From the NCBI RefSeq assembly GCF_014930365.1, contig NZ_JABXWI010000018.1, positions 62,001-126,000 of the forward strand: DNA of 64,000 nt. Reading direction: 5' to 3'. Of the stretch, positions 24,969 through 33,452 are shown piece by piece; positions within the stretch are counted from its first letter, which is position 1; each line of letters starts with the position of its first letter. The stretch is from Streptomyces caniscabiei (GTDB lineage: Bacteria > Actinomycetota > Actinomycetes > Streptomycetales > Streptomycetaceae). The notes beneath the pieces were generated by a model. It worked only from the letters and a program-made list of their open reading frames with translations. It was not told the DNA's origin and ran no database searches. Both the position numbers and the translations under genes were made by a program.

Positions 24969-25949
24969 TCAGCGGGCGGCGCGGTCCAGTGCGTCCAGTA
25001 CGGCGGGCAGGTCCAGGCCCAGCGCGGCCATGACCTCCTCGTGGTCGCCGCCCTGGGAGGGCCAGCTCCGGTCCGCGCTCACGGACGTCACCCGGCAGGT
25101 CGGCAGCAGCAGCGCGAGCGCCTCGGCGACTCCGCCCTGACCCCGGTGCTCCTCGACGACCACGAACCGGGAGTGACGGCGGGCGAGTTCGGCGGCGGCT
25201 TGCGCCAGGTGCTCGTGGTCCAGATAGGTGAGGTGCGCGTGCGAGGTGCCGGGCGCGGCCCGCCGGGCGGCGAGGGCGAGGCGGGTGCCCTCCTCACCGA
25301 CCGAGACGAGGCAGCCGGCACCGGGGTCACCCGCACTGAACTCCCAGTTCACGAGCGGGAGTTCGGTGCCGTTGCCGTTCACCGGCAGGGACTCGTACTT
25401 CGCGTTGCGTCCCGTACGGATGTAGTGCGGGCGTCCGGAGCGGACCGCCTCCCGGACCACGGCGCGCATCTCGGCGTCGCCGTACGGCGCCGCGATGGTC
25501 ACGCCCGGCACGCTGCGCAGGATCGCCAGGTCCTCCAGGCAGTGGTGGGTGGTCCCGAACCAGGCGCCGGAGACACCGGCGTAGGGCGCGACGACCGTGA
25601 CACCGGCGGCCAGATAGCCGAGCGTCAGCTTCAGGCTCTCGGCGGCGCGCAGGGCGGCGAACGGGGCGAAGGTGCTGACGAACGGCTTGTGGCCGCCGGC
25701 CGCGAGCCCCGCCGCCATGTCGACCATCGCGCCCTCGGCGATCCCGAGGTTGAAGAAGCGCTCCGGGTGGGCGGCCTGGAAGGGGTGTCCCTTGCCGCCC
25801 AGGTCCGCCTCCAGGCAGACGATCGTGTCGTCGGAGGCGGCGAGCCGGGTCAGCTCGTCCCGGTAGGCGTCGCGGCCGGAGAGGGTCACCGGTCGCGGGT
25901 CGGTGTCGGGCGTCGGCCGCTCGGGCGCGGCGGTTGCCGTCGGGCTCAT
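24969..25949 (-). CDS. Transketolase C-terminal subunit (Pyr and C-terminal domains)
   Basis: A 326-residue second half of a split transketolase. The pyrimidine-binding domain spans about residues 20-185: 'TIVCLEADLGGKGHPF', then 'FFNLGIAEGAMVDMAAGLA' with the catalytic Glu that activates thiamine diphosphate, and 'FVSTFAPFAALRAAESLKL'. The C-terminal domain follows ('FVVVEEHRGQGGVAEALALL'). It works with the N-terminal subunit encoded by the preceding, overlapping gene (ATGA at 25946-25949). In this cluster the pair is expected to transfer a two-carbon ketol unit to the carrier-bound semialdehyde, as proposed for vazabitide-type pathways. A short direct repeat (GGTCAGCGGGCGGCGCGG) follows the stop. 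Confidence 0.92.
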   Translation of the reverse strand: MSPTATAAPERPTPDTDPRPVTLSGRDAYRDELTRLAASDDTIVCLEADLGGKGHPFQAAHPERFFNLGIAEGAMVDMAAGLAAGGHKPFVSTFAPFAALRAAESLKLTLGYLAAGVTVVAPYAGVSGAWFGTTHHCLEDLAILRSVPGVTIAAPYGDAEMRAVVREAVRSGRPHYIRTGRNAKYESLPVNGNGTELPLVNWEFSAGDPGAGCLVSVGEEGTRLALAARRAAPGTSHAHLTYLDHEHLAQAAAELARRHSRFVVVEEHRGQGGVAEALALLLPTCRVTSVSADRSWPSQGGDHEEVMAALGLDLPAVLDALDRAAR

Positions 25950-27253
25950 CGGATCGCTCGCTTCCACTTGGCGGCGCGCGCCTGGTCGATGGTCACGTAG
26001 TGGCAGGCGGCCTTGCCCTCGACGGCCCGTACGCCCTTGCCCTTGACGGTGTCGGCGACGACGGCGAGGGGGCGGCGGGCGGCCGTGCGGTCCTCGGCCA
26101 GCAGGGCGGTGAGGGCGCCCAGGTCGTGGCCGTCCACCTCCGTGACGTCGAACCCGAAGGCGGTGAACCGGTCGGCGAGCCGGGGCAGCGGGGAGATGTC
26201 GGCGACCATGCCGTCGTTCTGGCCGCCGTTGCGGTCGACGACGAGGACGAAGTTGCCGAGCTCCTGGGCCGCGGCGACCTGGCAGGTCTCCCAGACCAGG
26301 CCCTCCTGCAGCTCGCCGTCGCCGGCGACCGCGATGCCGAGCCCGTGCCGCCCCCGCAGCCGCTCCGAGAGCGCCCAGCCGGCGGCGTACGGGACGCCGT
26401 GGCCGAGGCTGCCGGTGGGGAAGCGGACGCCGGGCACCTTGGGGCCGGGGTGGCCGGTGTAGGGGTGGCCCGCGAGGCCGTACAGCGGGGCCGGGTTCTC
26501 CGGCAGGGCCCCGCTGACGTGCAGGGCCGCGTAGAGCCCGGCGGCCGCGTGGCCCTTGCTGAGGACGACCTCGGTGCCGTCGCCGGCGGAGGCCCGGTGC
26601 AGGGCGGCGATCAGGATGTCGAGGACGGAGAGGCTGCCGCCGAGGTGGCAGCCACGCGCGCTCGCCGCCATGTCGACCACCAGCCGCCGGGCGCGGACGG
26701 CCCGCTCGGCGAGGACGGCCACCGTGTCCGGTGGGGCAGCCGAGACCGGGGCCGCCGGGTCGGCCGGGTCGGCCGGATCCGTCAGCTCGGCCGGATCCGT
26801 CAGCTCGGCCGGGGTCGCCGGGGCGGCCAAGTCCGCCAGGACCGCCGGAGCAGCCGGGGCAGCCAGGACCGCCGGGTCGGCCAGGACCGCCGGAGCAGCC
26901 GGGTCGGCCGGGTCGGCCGGGTCGGCCGGATCCGTCAGCTCGGCCGGGGCCACCGGCTCGGCCGGGGCCGCCGGCTCGGCCGGATCCGTCAGCTCGGCCG
27001 GGGCCGCCAGGTCGGCCAAGTCCGCCAGGACCGCCGGAGCAGCCGGGTCGGCCAAGTCCGCCGGAGCAGCCAGGACCGCCGAATCGGCCAGGGCCGCCGG
27101 AGCCGCCGGGGCCGTCAGGGCCGTCAGGGCCGTCGGCTCGGCCGGGGGCGCCGGGGCGACCGGCTCGGCCAGGGGCGTCGGCTCGGCCAGGGGCGTCGGC
27201 TCGGTCGGGTCGTCGTCCCCGGCCCGGAGCGTGTCGAGTACGGCCGTGGTCAT
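25946..27253 (-). CDS. Transketolase N-terminal subunit with long Ala/Pro/Asp repeat extension
   Basis: A 435-residue ThDP-binding half of a split transketolase. Residues about 176-435 are the enzyme domain: 'GCHLGGSLSVLDILIAAL', 'VVLSKGHAAAGLYAALH', the ThDP/Mg motif G311-D-G-E-L-Q-E-G with 'VVDRNGGQNDG', and 'GKGVRAVEGKAACHY'. Residues about 15-175 are a low-complexity extension of degenerate A-D-P/L-T-D-P/A-A-P repeats not found in ordinary transketolases, which are about 270 residues for this half. ATG 27253 overlaps the upstream stop by ATGA. The frame and GC3 pattern continue through the repeats, so the extension appears truly translated. It may act as a flexible tether among cluster enzymes (inference). 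Confidence 0.92.
   Translation of the reverse strand: MTTAVLDTLRAGDDDPTEPTPLAEPTPLAEPVAPAPPAEPTALTALTAPAAPAALADSAVLAAPADLADPAAPAVLADLADLAAPAELTDPAEPAAPAEPVAPAELTDPADPADPADPAAPAVLADPAVLAAPAAPAVLADLAAPATPAELTDPAELTDPADPADPAAPVSAAPPDTVAVLAERAVRARRLVVDMAASARGCHLGGSLSVLDILIAALHRASAGDGTEVVLSKGHAAAGLYAALHVSGALPENPAPLYGLAGHPYTGHPGPKVPGVRFPTGSLGHGVPYAAGWALSERLRGRHGLGIAVAGDGELQEGLVWETCQVAAAQELGNFVLVVDRNGGQNDGMVADISPLPRLADRFTAFGFDVTEVDGHDLGALTALLAEDRTAARRPLAVVADTVKGKGVRAVEGKAACHYVTIDQARAAKWKRAIR
26729..27211 (-). repeat. Coding low-complexity repeat (A/P/D/L) in transketolase subunit
   Basis: About 160 codons of degenerate tandem units such as A-E-L-T-D-P, A-D-P-A-D-P and A-A-P-A-V-L. At DNA level the + strand shows repeated GTCGGCCGGGTCGGCCGG and GGATCCGTCAGCTCGGCCGG blocks. 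Unit lengths are multiples of three, keeping the frame, which suggests slippage expansion under coding selection. Confidence 0.85.
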
Positions 27254-29214
27254 CGCGGGCTCCCCTCGGGCTGGGCGGGTGGGGCGGACAGGTCGAACCA
27301 CCGCTGGACGGCGTCGGCCAGCAGGCTGCGGGCCGTGCGGTACTCCATGGGGTCGATGCGTTCCTCGTCGGTGTGGTCCAGTGAGGAGTCGCCGGGCCCG
27401 TACGCCACCATCGGGACGTCGTGCCAGGTGGTGGCCAGCGTGTTCATGTCGGACGTGCCCTTCTTCACCACGAAGCGGGGCCTGATCCCGGCCTGCGCGA
27501 AGGCCCGGGTGAAGACCTTCACCAGTGCGCCGGCGCGGCCCTGGGCGTGCCCCGGCGTGGCCCGCAGCACGTCGACGCGCACATCGTCGGCGGCGTGGCC
27601 CAGCGCGGCGGCCGTGAGCGCCGCCACGTCCACCTCGGGCGGCACCCGGAAGTTGAGGATCCCGATGGCGGTGGAGCGCTCGCGCCCGCTCTCCACGCGG
27701 ACGTCGATGACCGCGCTGAGCGCGTCCGGCGCCTCGGCGAGCACCGACTCCCGGATCCGGCCGAGGACGCCGATCAGGTGGTCCGGCGCGGACACGGCGT
27801 CCATCCCGGCGGAGTGGCCGCTGGCCACGGACGCCGTGATCCGGAGCTTGAACAGCCCGAAGTAGCCGAGGGTCAGGGTCCCCGAGCCGCTGGGCTCGCC
27901 GATGACGACGGCGTCGGCCGGGTACCGGTCGCGGACGTGGAAGGCGCCCTTGGAGGAGGAGATCTCCTCCTCGACCGCGCCGACCACACGCAGCTGCGCG
28001 TCCTCGGGGATGTCCGCGTGGGCGAGCACCTCCAGGAAGTTCGCCAGGCTGCCCTTGGCGTCGACGCTGCCGCGCGCCCACAGTTCGCCGTCGCGCCACT
28101 CGGCCGGCCAGTGGTGCGGGACCGTGTCGAGGTGGCCGAGGAGCAGCAGCCGCCGGGGGCCGTCGCCGCGGGTGGCGACGAGGTTGCCGACCTCGTCCAC
28201 GTGCGCGTCGATACCGCGCTCCCGGCACCACTCGGCCAGGTAGGCGGCGAGTTCGGCCTCGTCCCGCGACACCGACGGCACACAGGCGACCCGGGTGAGC
28301 AGCGCGAGGTCGGCCGCCGGTTCCTTGGTACGCCAGAACCGGGTCCAGCCGGACGGCACGGCCATCGTGTGCGGGCCGGTGATGGCGATGTCGGCGCCGC
28401 TGTCCCGCATGGCGATCTCGGCGGCCCGCACCTTCTGCCGCATCCTGCCGCCCGCGTACTTCGCTCCCTCGCCCGGATAGGCGTCGTACAGCGTGGAGTC
28501 GGGGACGGCCGGGTCGGTCAGCAGTCCGGCGGTGCCGGTGACCAGCCGCAGATGGTCGGCGCCGAGCGCGCCGGTCAGCACGGCGGCGAGCACGTCGGCG
28601 TCCACGTTCAGCGGGGCGCCGCCCGCCGGGTCGGCGACCGGCGGCGACAGACAGACGACGTCGTACGCCTCCAGCAGCGCGGTCAGGCCGTCGACGTCGA
28701 CGTCCGTCGGCACACCGGCCCGGTGGTCGCGCACGACCAGGGTGCGGCCCTCGCCGGAGACCGCCTTCAGCGGCCGGTTGGCCCTGCCGCTCACCAGCCC
28801 GCCGCGCGCGGCGACGGAGGTGAACACGGTGAGCCCGAGCGCGCGCAGCTCCCGCTCCACTGCGGGCAGCGTCACCCGCTCGTAGGCGTCGACCAGGTGC
28901 GTCATCTCCTCCGGCGGGCAGTACCGGACGACGTCCCCGTTGGCCAGCCGCAGATGCGGCATCGGGCGGTCGATCGCCGTGTAGTGCCGCTCGATCCCGG
29001 TGGCCCCACCGGCCACGAGCAGCACCCGGGCACCTCGGGCCACCAGGTCGGCCAGCTCCTTGTGAAGGGTGCCGCGATCGAGGGTGGCGCTGCCGGCCTT
29101 GACGACGTAGAGGGGCCGGGCGGAGGCGGACACGGCACGCGCCTCGGGGACGGTGGCCGGGGCCGGGGCGGTTCGTGCTGTCGTCGTCACCGGTCGTTCC
29201 AGCTGGGTCGTCAT
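27250..29214 (-). CDS. Fusion of LysZ-type carrier-amino-acid kinase and LysK-type M20 hydrolase
   Basis: A single 654-residue chain. Residues about 34-290 are an amino-acid-kinase fold close to LysZ/ArgB ('LYVVKAGSATLDRGTL', 'VLLVAGGATGIERHYTA', 'LNVDADVLAAVL', 'GGRMRQKVRAAEIAMRDSG'), which phosphorylates the carrier-bound carboxylate. Residues about 296-645 are an M20 metallopeptidase like LysK ('GHLDTVPHH' with H361 and D363, 'GSVDAKGS' with D385, 'AVEEEIS' with E415/E416, E440, H614), which cleaves the finished amino acid from the carrier. All metal ligands appear present. In Thermus these are separate proteins. Start ATG 29214 overlaps the LysY stop (ATGA); a 33-residue Ala/Pro-rich tail precedes the kinase. 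Confidence 0.93.
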   Translation of the reverse strand: MTTQLERPVTTTARTAPAPATVPEARAVSASARPLYVVKAGSATLDRGTLHKELADLVARGARVLLVAGGATGIERHYTAIDRPMPHLRLANGDVVRYCPPEEMTHLVDAYERVTLPAVERELRALGLTVFTSVAARGGLVSGRANRPLKAVSGEGRTLVVRDHRAGVPTDVDVDGLTALLEAYDVVCLSPPVADPAGGAPLNVDADVLAAVLTGALGADHLRLVTGTAGLLTDPAVPDSTLYDAYPGEGAKYAGGRMRQKVRAAEIAMRDSGADIAITGPHTMAVPSGWTRFWRTKEPAADLALLTRVACVPSVSRDEAELAAYLAEWCRERGIDAHVDEVGNLVATRGDGPRRLLLLGHLDTVPHHWPAEWRDGELWARGSVDAKGSLANFLEVLAHADIPEDAQLRVVGAVEEEISSSKGAFHVRDRYPADAVVIGEPSGSGTLTLGYFGLFKLRITASVASGHSAGMDAVSAPDHLIGVLGRIRESVLAEAPDALSAVIDVRVESGRERSTAIGILNFRVPPEVDVAALTAAALGHAADDVRVDVLRATPGHAQGRAGALVKVFTRAFAQAGIRPRFVVKKGTSDMNTLATTWHDVPMVAYGPGDSSLDHTDEERIDPMEYRTARSLLADAVQRWFDLSAPPAQPEGSPR

Positions 29215-30284
29215 GGGGACACCGCCGTTGTCGGCAGGCCGGAGGTCTCGTCGAGGCCGTGCATCAGGTTCATCGCCTGGACGGCCTGGCCCGCCGCGCC
29301 CTTGATCAGGTTGTCCAGGGCGGCGACGGCGACGACCTGGCCGCCCTGGACGGCGATGGCGACCTCGGCGACGTTGGAGCCGACGACCGCCTTCAGCATC
29401 GGGAAGTCCTGCGGGGCCTTCGGCGCCGGGCGGACCCGCACGAACGGCTTGCCGACGTACGCCTTGGCGTAGGCCCGCTTGACGTCCAACGAGGTGACGC
29501 CGTCGCGCAGTTCGGCGTACGCGGTGACGAGGATGCCCCGGGCGACGTCCAGGCTGTGCGTGGAGAACCGCAGGTCCACGGCCGCGCCGGTGAAGTCGGC
29601 GATGGCCTGCCGGACCTCGGGCGCGTGCCGGTGCCCGTACAGCTTGTGCACCCGGAAGTTGCCGGTGCGCTCGGCGGGCGGCTCGTTGCCACCCCGGCCG
29701 CCGCCGGTCGAGCCGGTCTTGGCGTCGACGACGACCCGGTCGGTGGCGAGCGGCTCGGCGCCGGCGAAGAGCGGGTACAGCGCGTAGATCGTGGTGACGG
29801 CCATGCAGCCGGGCAGGTTCACGAACCGCCCCTCCGGCACGTCGCCGCTCAACTCCGGTACGTAGTAGGCGAAGTCCTCCAGCGGCGGGTGCTCGGCCGT
29901 CTTCGGGTAGTGCGCCCGCACCTCGTCCTCGGCCCGCAGCCGGAAGTCGCCGCCCAGGTTCAGCACCCGCTTGGCGTGCGCCGCGATCAGCGGCAGCCGC
30001 TCGGGCAGCGCCCCGGTGGGCAGACAGCCGAAGGCCACGTCGACGGGGTCGGTGTCCGCCAGCTCGGCCAGCGGCCGGAACTTCAGTCCGCCCGCCTTCG
30101 GATGGTTGCGCAGCCACGGGTGCACGCTGCCGATGGCGGCACCGGCCGCCCGCTCGGCGGACAGGAAGGCCAGCTCGACGTGCGGGTGTTCGAGGAGCAG
30201 CCGGATGACCTCGCCCCCGGTGTACCCGCTGGCCCCGACGACGGCGACACGGATCTTCTGGTTCGGGTTCCCGATGTCAGCCAA
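29211..30284 (-). CDS. lysY: LysY/ArgC-type acyl-phosphate reductase
   Basis: A 357-residue NADPH-dependent reductase of the N-acetyl-glutamyl-phosphate reductase family. It has the Rossmann motif 'VAVVGASGYTGGEVIRLLL', the catalytic Cys160 in 'FVNLPGCMAVTTIYALYPL', 'DAKTGSTGGGRGG' and 'HRHAPEVRQA' (His). In the LysW/AmCP system it reduces the phosphorylated carrier-bound side chain to the semialdehyde. The start is TTG 30284, 8 bases inside the aminotransferase gene, with GAGAAGG about 9 bases upstream. Named LysY because it lies between the LysZ-like kinase and the carrier genes; a true ArgC role is less likely here. Confidence 0.92.
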   Translation of the reverse strand: MADIGNPNQKIRVAVVGASGYTGGEVIRLLLEHPHVELAFLSAERAAGAAIGSVHPWLRNHPKAGGLKFRPLAELADTDPVDVAFGCLPTGALPERLPLIAAHAKRVLNLGGDFRLRAEDEVRAHYPKTAEHPPLEDFAYYVPELSGDVPEGRFVNLPGCMAVTTIYALYPLFAGAEPLATDRVVVDAKTGSTGGGRGGNEPPAERTGNFRVHKLYGHRHAPEVRQAIADFTGAAVDLRFSTHSLDVARGILVTAYAELRDGVTSLDVKRAYAKAYVGKPFVRVRPAPKAPQDFPMLKAVVGSNVAEVAIAVQGGQVVAVAALDNLIKGAAGQAVQAMNLMHGLDETSGLPTTAVSP

Positions 30285-31596
30285 GGCGGGCCGCCTTCTC
30301 GTACGGCCGCACGTAGTCGCGCTCCTGGACCAGCTTGCGGATGGCGTCGGGGCGGCGGGCGACCTTGCGGAAGGCGTCGGCGTAGCGCTGGATCCGCTCG
30401 TACTCGACCGGGGAGCGCAGCTCGCGGCAGAGGACGAGGGTGGAGTCGAGCATGCCGAGGGTGACGGGGAAGTCCGCGGGGCGGTGGTCGCGCACAGCGC
30501 CCGGGTTGAGGCTGAAGGGGTAGCCGTTGCCGAACCCGTCCCGGTGCTGGAAGGGCAGGTGGCACGGGATCGGCGTGTTCTGCCACTCCCGCGCCGGCAC
30601 CCCCTCGGCGACCAGCAGCTCGTGCACGGCCTCCTTGACGGCGTGCACCGGCAGGTCGTCGAGACCGACGGCCTCGGGGTGCAGGGTGAGCCGGTACATG
30701 TTGTACGCGTGGACGTGCCCGTCCGGCACGTGCGGCGGCGTGAACAGTCCCGTCTCGCGCAGGGCGTCCCCGAGCAGCGCCGCGTTGCGGGCGCGGATCT
30801 CGTCGTAGTACGGCAGCCGCTTGAGCTGGCTGCTGCCGAAGGCGGCGGCGACCCAGGACATGCCGTAGTCGATGCCGTGCTCGGCGAGATAGGAGACGGC
30901 CCGCTCGTACGCCTCCTCGGTCGCGAAGAAGGCGATACCGCCCTCCCCGCCCAGCGGGAAGTTCTTGTCGGCCATCAGGCTCTGCCCCGCCGCGTCCCCG
31001 AACGATCCCGCGACCCGGTCGCCGATCTTCGCGGAGTGGGCGTGGGAGGCGTCCTCGACGAGGGCGATGCCGTGCCGGTCGGCGAGGGCGCGCAGCGCGG
31101 GCACGTCGGCGGGCAGCCCGTGGACGTGTACGGGCATCAGGGCCCGGGTCCGCTCGGTGATCGCGGCAGCCGCGGCGGCCGGGTCCATGCAGTAGGTGAC
31201 CGGGTCGATGTCGACGAAGACGGGGACGGCGTGGGCCGCGACGACCGCCTGCGCGGTGGCGATGAAGGTGAACGCCGGGACGATGACCTCGTCACCGGGC
31301 CGCACCCCGGCGCCGACCAGCGCCATGTGCAGGCTGGAGGTGCCACTGGCGGTGGGCAGCGCGAACCCGGCGCCCACGTACGCCCGGTAGGCCTCGGCGA
31401 AGTCGGCGACGACCTTCTCGGGCGCCTGCCGCTGGGCGAGCATCAGGTTGAACACGTCCTCCTTGGTGATGACCGGGAAGAGCGTGCGGCGGAGCGCCTT
31501 GGGGATGATCTCGGCGCCGCCCAGGGCGGCGAGTTCGGCGTCGAGATCCGCCGGGTTCGGCAGCGGCAGCGGAGAGTTGGGAAAATCGGTGATCAT
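30277..31596 (-). CDS. DegT/DnrJ/EryC1 family PLP-dependent aminotransferase
   Basis: A 439-residue fold-type I aminotransferase of the DegT/DnrJ/EryC1 group. The N-terminal cofactor region has 'PTASGTSSLHMALVGAG' and 'GDEVIVPAFTFIATAQAVV'; the PLP contacts include 'VEDASHAHSAK'; the Schiff-base Lys is K211 in 'SLMADKNFPLGGEGG'. The C-terminal domain holds 'YNMYRLTL' and 'PIPCHLPFQH'. In the carrier pathway it would aminate the keto group left after C2 transfer (inference from family and neighbours). ATG 31596 overlaps the stop of the truncated DegT-like gene by ATGA, hinting the two proteins work together. Confidence 0.93.
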   Translation of the reverse strand: MITDFPNSPLPLPNPADLDAELAALGGAEIIPKALRRTLFPVITKEDVFNLMLAQRQAPEKVVADFAEAYRAYVGAGFALPTASGTSSLHMALVGAGVRPGDEVIVPAFTFIATAQAVVAAHAVPVFVDIDPVTYCMDPAAAAAAITERTRALMPVHVHGLPADVPALRALADRHGIALVEDASHAHSAKIGDRVAGSFGDAAGQSLMADKNFPLGGEGGIAFFATEEAYERAVSYLAEHGIDYGMSWVAAAFGSSQLKRLPYYDEIRARNAALLGDALRETGLFTPPHVPDGHVHAYNMYRLTLHPEAVGLDDLPVHAVKEAVHELLVAEGVPAREWQNTPIPCHLPFQHRDGFGNGYPFSLNPGAVRDHRPADFPVTLGMLDSTLVLCRELRSPVEYERIQRYADAFRKVARRPDAIRKLVQERDYVRPYEKAARLG

Positions 31597-32234
31597 GACT
31601 GGTTCGCTCCGGAGGTCGCGACGGGGCGGGTCTGGGCCGCCTGGGTCAGGGCCATCCGCACACAGGCGGCGACCAGCGGACTGAGCCGGTAGTTGAACTG
31701 CACGCCGGGGACGAGGTCGGCGTCGGCCTCCTCCTGCGTCCACATCGTGCGCAGGTCGTAGGCGCCGAAGATCTTCAGCCGCTCGGCGCGGGCCCAGAGC
31801 TTCGGGTCGTCCGTGAGCACGGCGGCGGCCGGGCCGAAGCCGAGGCCGGTGAGGTCGACGACCAGGGCCGGCGCGGTGGCCCCCGCGGCCAACTCGCCGA
31901 GCCGGTCGACGTTGGCCGGGTCCAGCGCGAGGTAGTCGTACGCGGCGGGCTCGTCGTACGAGGTCACGCGTACGCCCAGCCAGGCCAGGAACGCGGCGGT
32001 CTCCGCGTCCGGCTCCGCGAGGGCGACGCTGTCCCCGTGACCGATCCCCTGACCGGCCAGCGCGGCGTGTATCGCCCCCGTCCGGCTGTTGAGCAGCACG
32101 GCTTTGCTCCGCCGCGTCTTCTTCGTCAACAGCCTTTCCAGACCGGGCAGTTCCCGGTCGCTCTTCTCGATACTCATCACCACGCCCGAGGTCAGAACCC
32201 GGGTGAGCACGGTGGCGGTGTCGAACAGTTCCAT
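31593..32234 (-). CDS. Truncated DegT/EryC1-like protein lacking the PLP lysine
   Basis: A 213-residue protein. Parts align by eye with the large domain of DegT aminotransferases: 'KAVLLNSRTGAIHAALAGQG' with 'GHGDSVALAEPD' corresponds to the cofactor-binding start, and 'PGVQFNYRLSPLVAACVRMA' to the conserved 'GFNYRMSPLQAA' segment. The region that should hold Schiff-base Lys in an S-x-x-x-K/G-E-G-G context is absent ('LKIFGAYDLRTMWTQEEAD' instead) and the C-terminal small domain is missing. The frame is intact and overlaps the catalytic aminotransferase by ATGA, so it is probably a maintained accessory or regulatory subunit and not debris. AGAGAGG is upstream of ATG 32234. Confidence 0.75.
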   Translation of the reverse strand: MELFDTATVLTRVLTSGVVMSIEKSDRELPGLERLLTKKTRRSKAVLLNSRTGAIHAALAGQGIGHGDSVALAEPDAETAAFLAWLGVRVTSYDEPAAYDYLALDPANVDRLGELAAGATAPALVVDLTGLGFGPAAAVLTDDPKLWARAERLKIFGAYDLRTMWTQEEADADLVPGVQFNYRLSPLVAACVRMALTQAAQTRPVATSGANQS

Positions 32235-32345
32235 AGGACGTAGGCCTCTCTGATCCGATTACGTGAAGAGGGGGTGGGGAGTAGGGGGCGCCTGTTGACT
32301 CGGGGGTTCGGGTGCGTCGGCGGGTGCGGATGGTTCGTGGTTGCT

Positions 32346-32463
32346 CGCGCAGTTCCCCGCGCCCCTAGAACCCCAGGCCCCTCGGCCCTGAAAGGCGCCG
32401 GTCGGGCGGGGTGAAAAGCACGGGGCGCAGCCCCTGCTTTTCAGGGGCGCGGGGAACTGCGCG
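32346..32463. repeat. Facing pair of GC repeats inside the cluster
   Basis: The 333-base gap 32235-32567 separates LysX from the DegT-like gene and carries a forward core at 32346-32365 and an inverted core at 32444-32463, with AAGCACGGGGCGCAGCCCCT and TGCTTTTCAGG arms between. The block can fold into one long hairpin and interrupts an otherwise almost gapless operon, so it may attenuate transcription or split it in two. Confidence 0.88.
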
Positions 32464-32567
32464 AGAACCCCCACCGGACCCGCGGCCGACCACCGACCGC
32501 GGGGGTCGAAGGGGCGCAGCCCCTGGGATGGGACGGGTAGGGGCGGCGGGGGCGAGAAAATGGCGCC

Positions 32568-33452
32568 CTAGACGGCGGCGGCACCCACCGGCTCAGCCAC
32601 CCGCTCAGCCACATACGCCGCGTACAACCCCGCGACATCCACCCCATGCTCGACGGACGACTTGGCGAACTCCGGATTCGCGTTGACCTCCAGAACCAGC
32701 AACTCCCCCGCCGCCCGGTCCTCCACCAGATCAACCCCGTAGAACCCGGGCCCCAGCACATCCACCACGCGCCGGCACAACGCGTCGATCTCGGCGGTCA
32801 CGTCGACCCGCCGCACCCGCGCCCCCAGATGCGTGTTCGTCCGCCAGTCGTCGGACACCCGCTGGATCGCCACCACGGGCGTCCGCCCCACCACCACGAC
32901 CCGCAGATCGTGGCCCGGCTTGTCGACGTACTCCTGGACGACCACGGGAAACAGCTTCCCGCCCGCGTCCGCGGACTCCCGCCCCCCGGCCCACGCCTCG
33001 ACGCACTCGGCGTTGGCCATCCGGGTGACGCCCCGCCCCCACGAGCCGCTCACCGGCTTCACGACTGCCGGCATCCCCAACTCGTCGACGGCGGCCCGCA
33101 CCTGGTCGTAGCTGAAGGCATGCCGGGTTACCGGATGCGGAATGCCGTGGCGGGCGAACAGCAGCGACTGCAACCCCTTGTCGTTGCAGGCCTCGATGAC
33201 GGAGGACCGGTTGAGGGTGGTCACCCCGGCGTACTCCAGCCGCCGGGAGACGCTGATCGCGTCCCGGTGGGACAGGTTGCGGATCACGGCGAGAGCGGGC
33301 GGGCCGCCGGTGCGGCCCGCCACCACCTCCGCCAGATCCTCCATCAGCAACGGCCGGGCCGTCAGTCCCTCGGCCCGCAACGCCCCGAGGAGCAGTTTCT
33401 CCTCGGGCCGCAGCATCGTCACCGAGAGCAGGACCTGATCGGCGGTCGTCAC
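32568..33452 (-). CDS. lysX: LysX/RimK-type ATP-grasp ligase that charges the amino-group carrier protein
   Basis: A 294-residue ATP-grasp ligase of the RimK/LysX family. Key segments: 'LEYAGVTTLNRSSVIEACNDK' (classical N-R...D-K), 'MPAVVKPVSGSWGRGV' (ATP-binding Lys and Gly loop), 'VVVQEYVDKPGHDLRVVVVG' (adenine contact and D-L-R-V), 'SDDWRTNTHLGA' (N-T-x motif at the substrate site) and 'LLVLEVNANPEFAKS' (metal-binding E-V-N). It is expected to ligate the amino group of Glu or 2-aminoadipate to the C-terminal Glu of the adjacent carrier. GTG 33452 overlaps the carrier stop by GTGA, tying the two proteins. Confidence 0.94.
   Translation of the reverse strand: MTTADQVLLSVTMLRPEEKLLLGALRAEGLTARPLLMEDLAEVVAGRTGGPPALAVIRNLSHRDAISVSRRLEYAGVTTLNRSSVIEACNDKGLQSLLFARHGIPHPVTRHAFSYDQVRAAVDELGMPAVVKPVSGSWGRGVTRMANAECVEAWAGGRESADAGGKLFPVVVQEYVDKPGHDLRVVVVGRTPVVAIQRVSDDWRTNTHLGARVRRVDVTAEIDALCRRVVDVLGPGFYGVDLVEDRAAGELLVLEVNANPEFAKSSVEHGVDVAGLYAAYVAERVAEPVGAAAV

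Noticed and set aside
26556..27485. Silk-like Ala/Gly/Ser repeats on the + strand opposite the transketolase subunit
   Set aside because: This is the antisense image of the A/P/D coding repeat. The minus-strand frame joins a recognisable transketolase domain with overlapping neighbours, so the + frame is a shadow.
27421..29472. 683-codon open frame on the + strand opposite the LysZ-LysK fusion
   Set aside because: Translation lacks any recognisable motif; the minus frame has complete kinase and M20 motifs.
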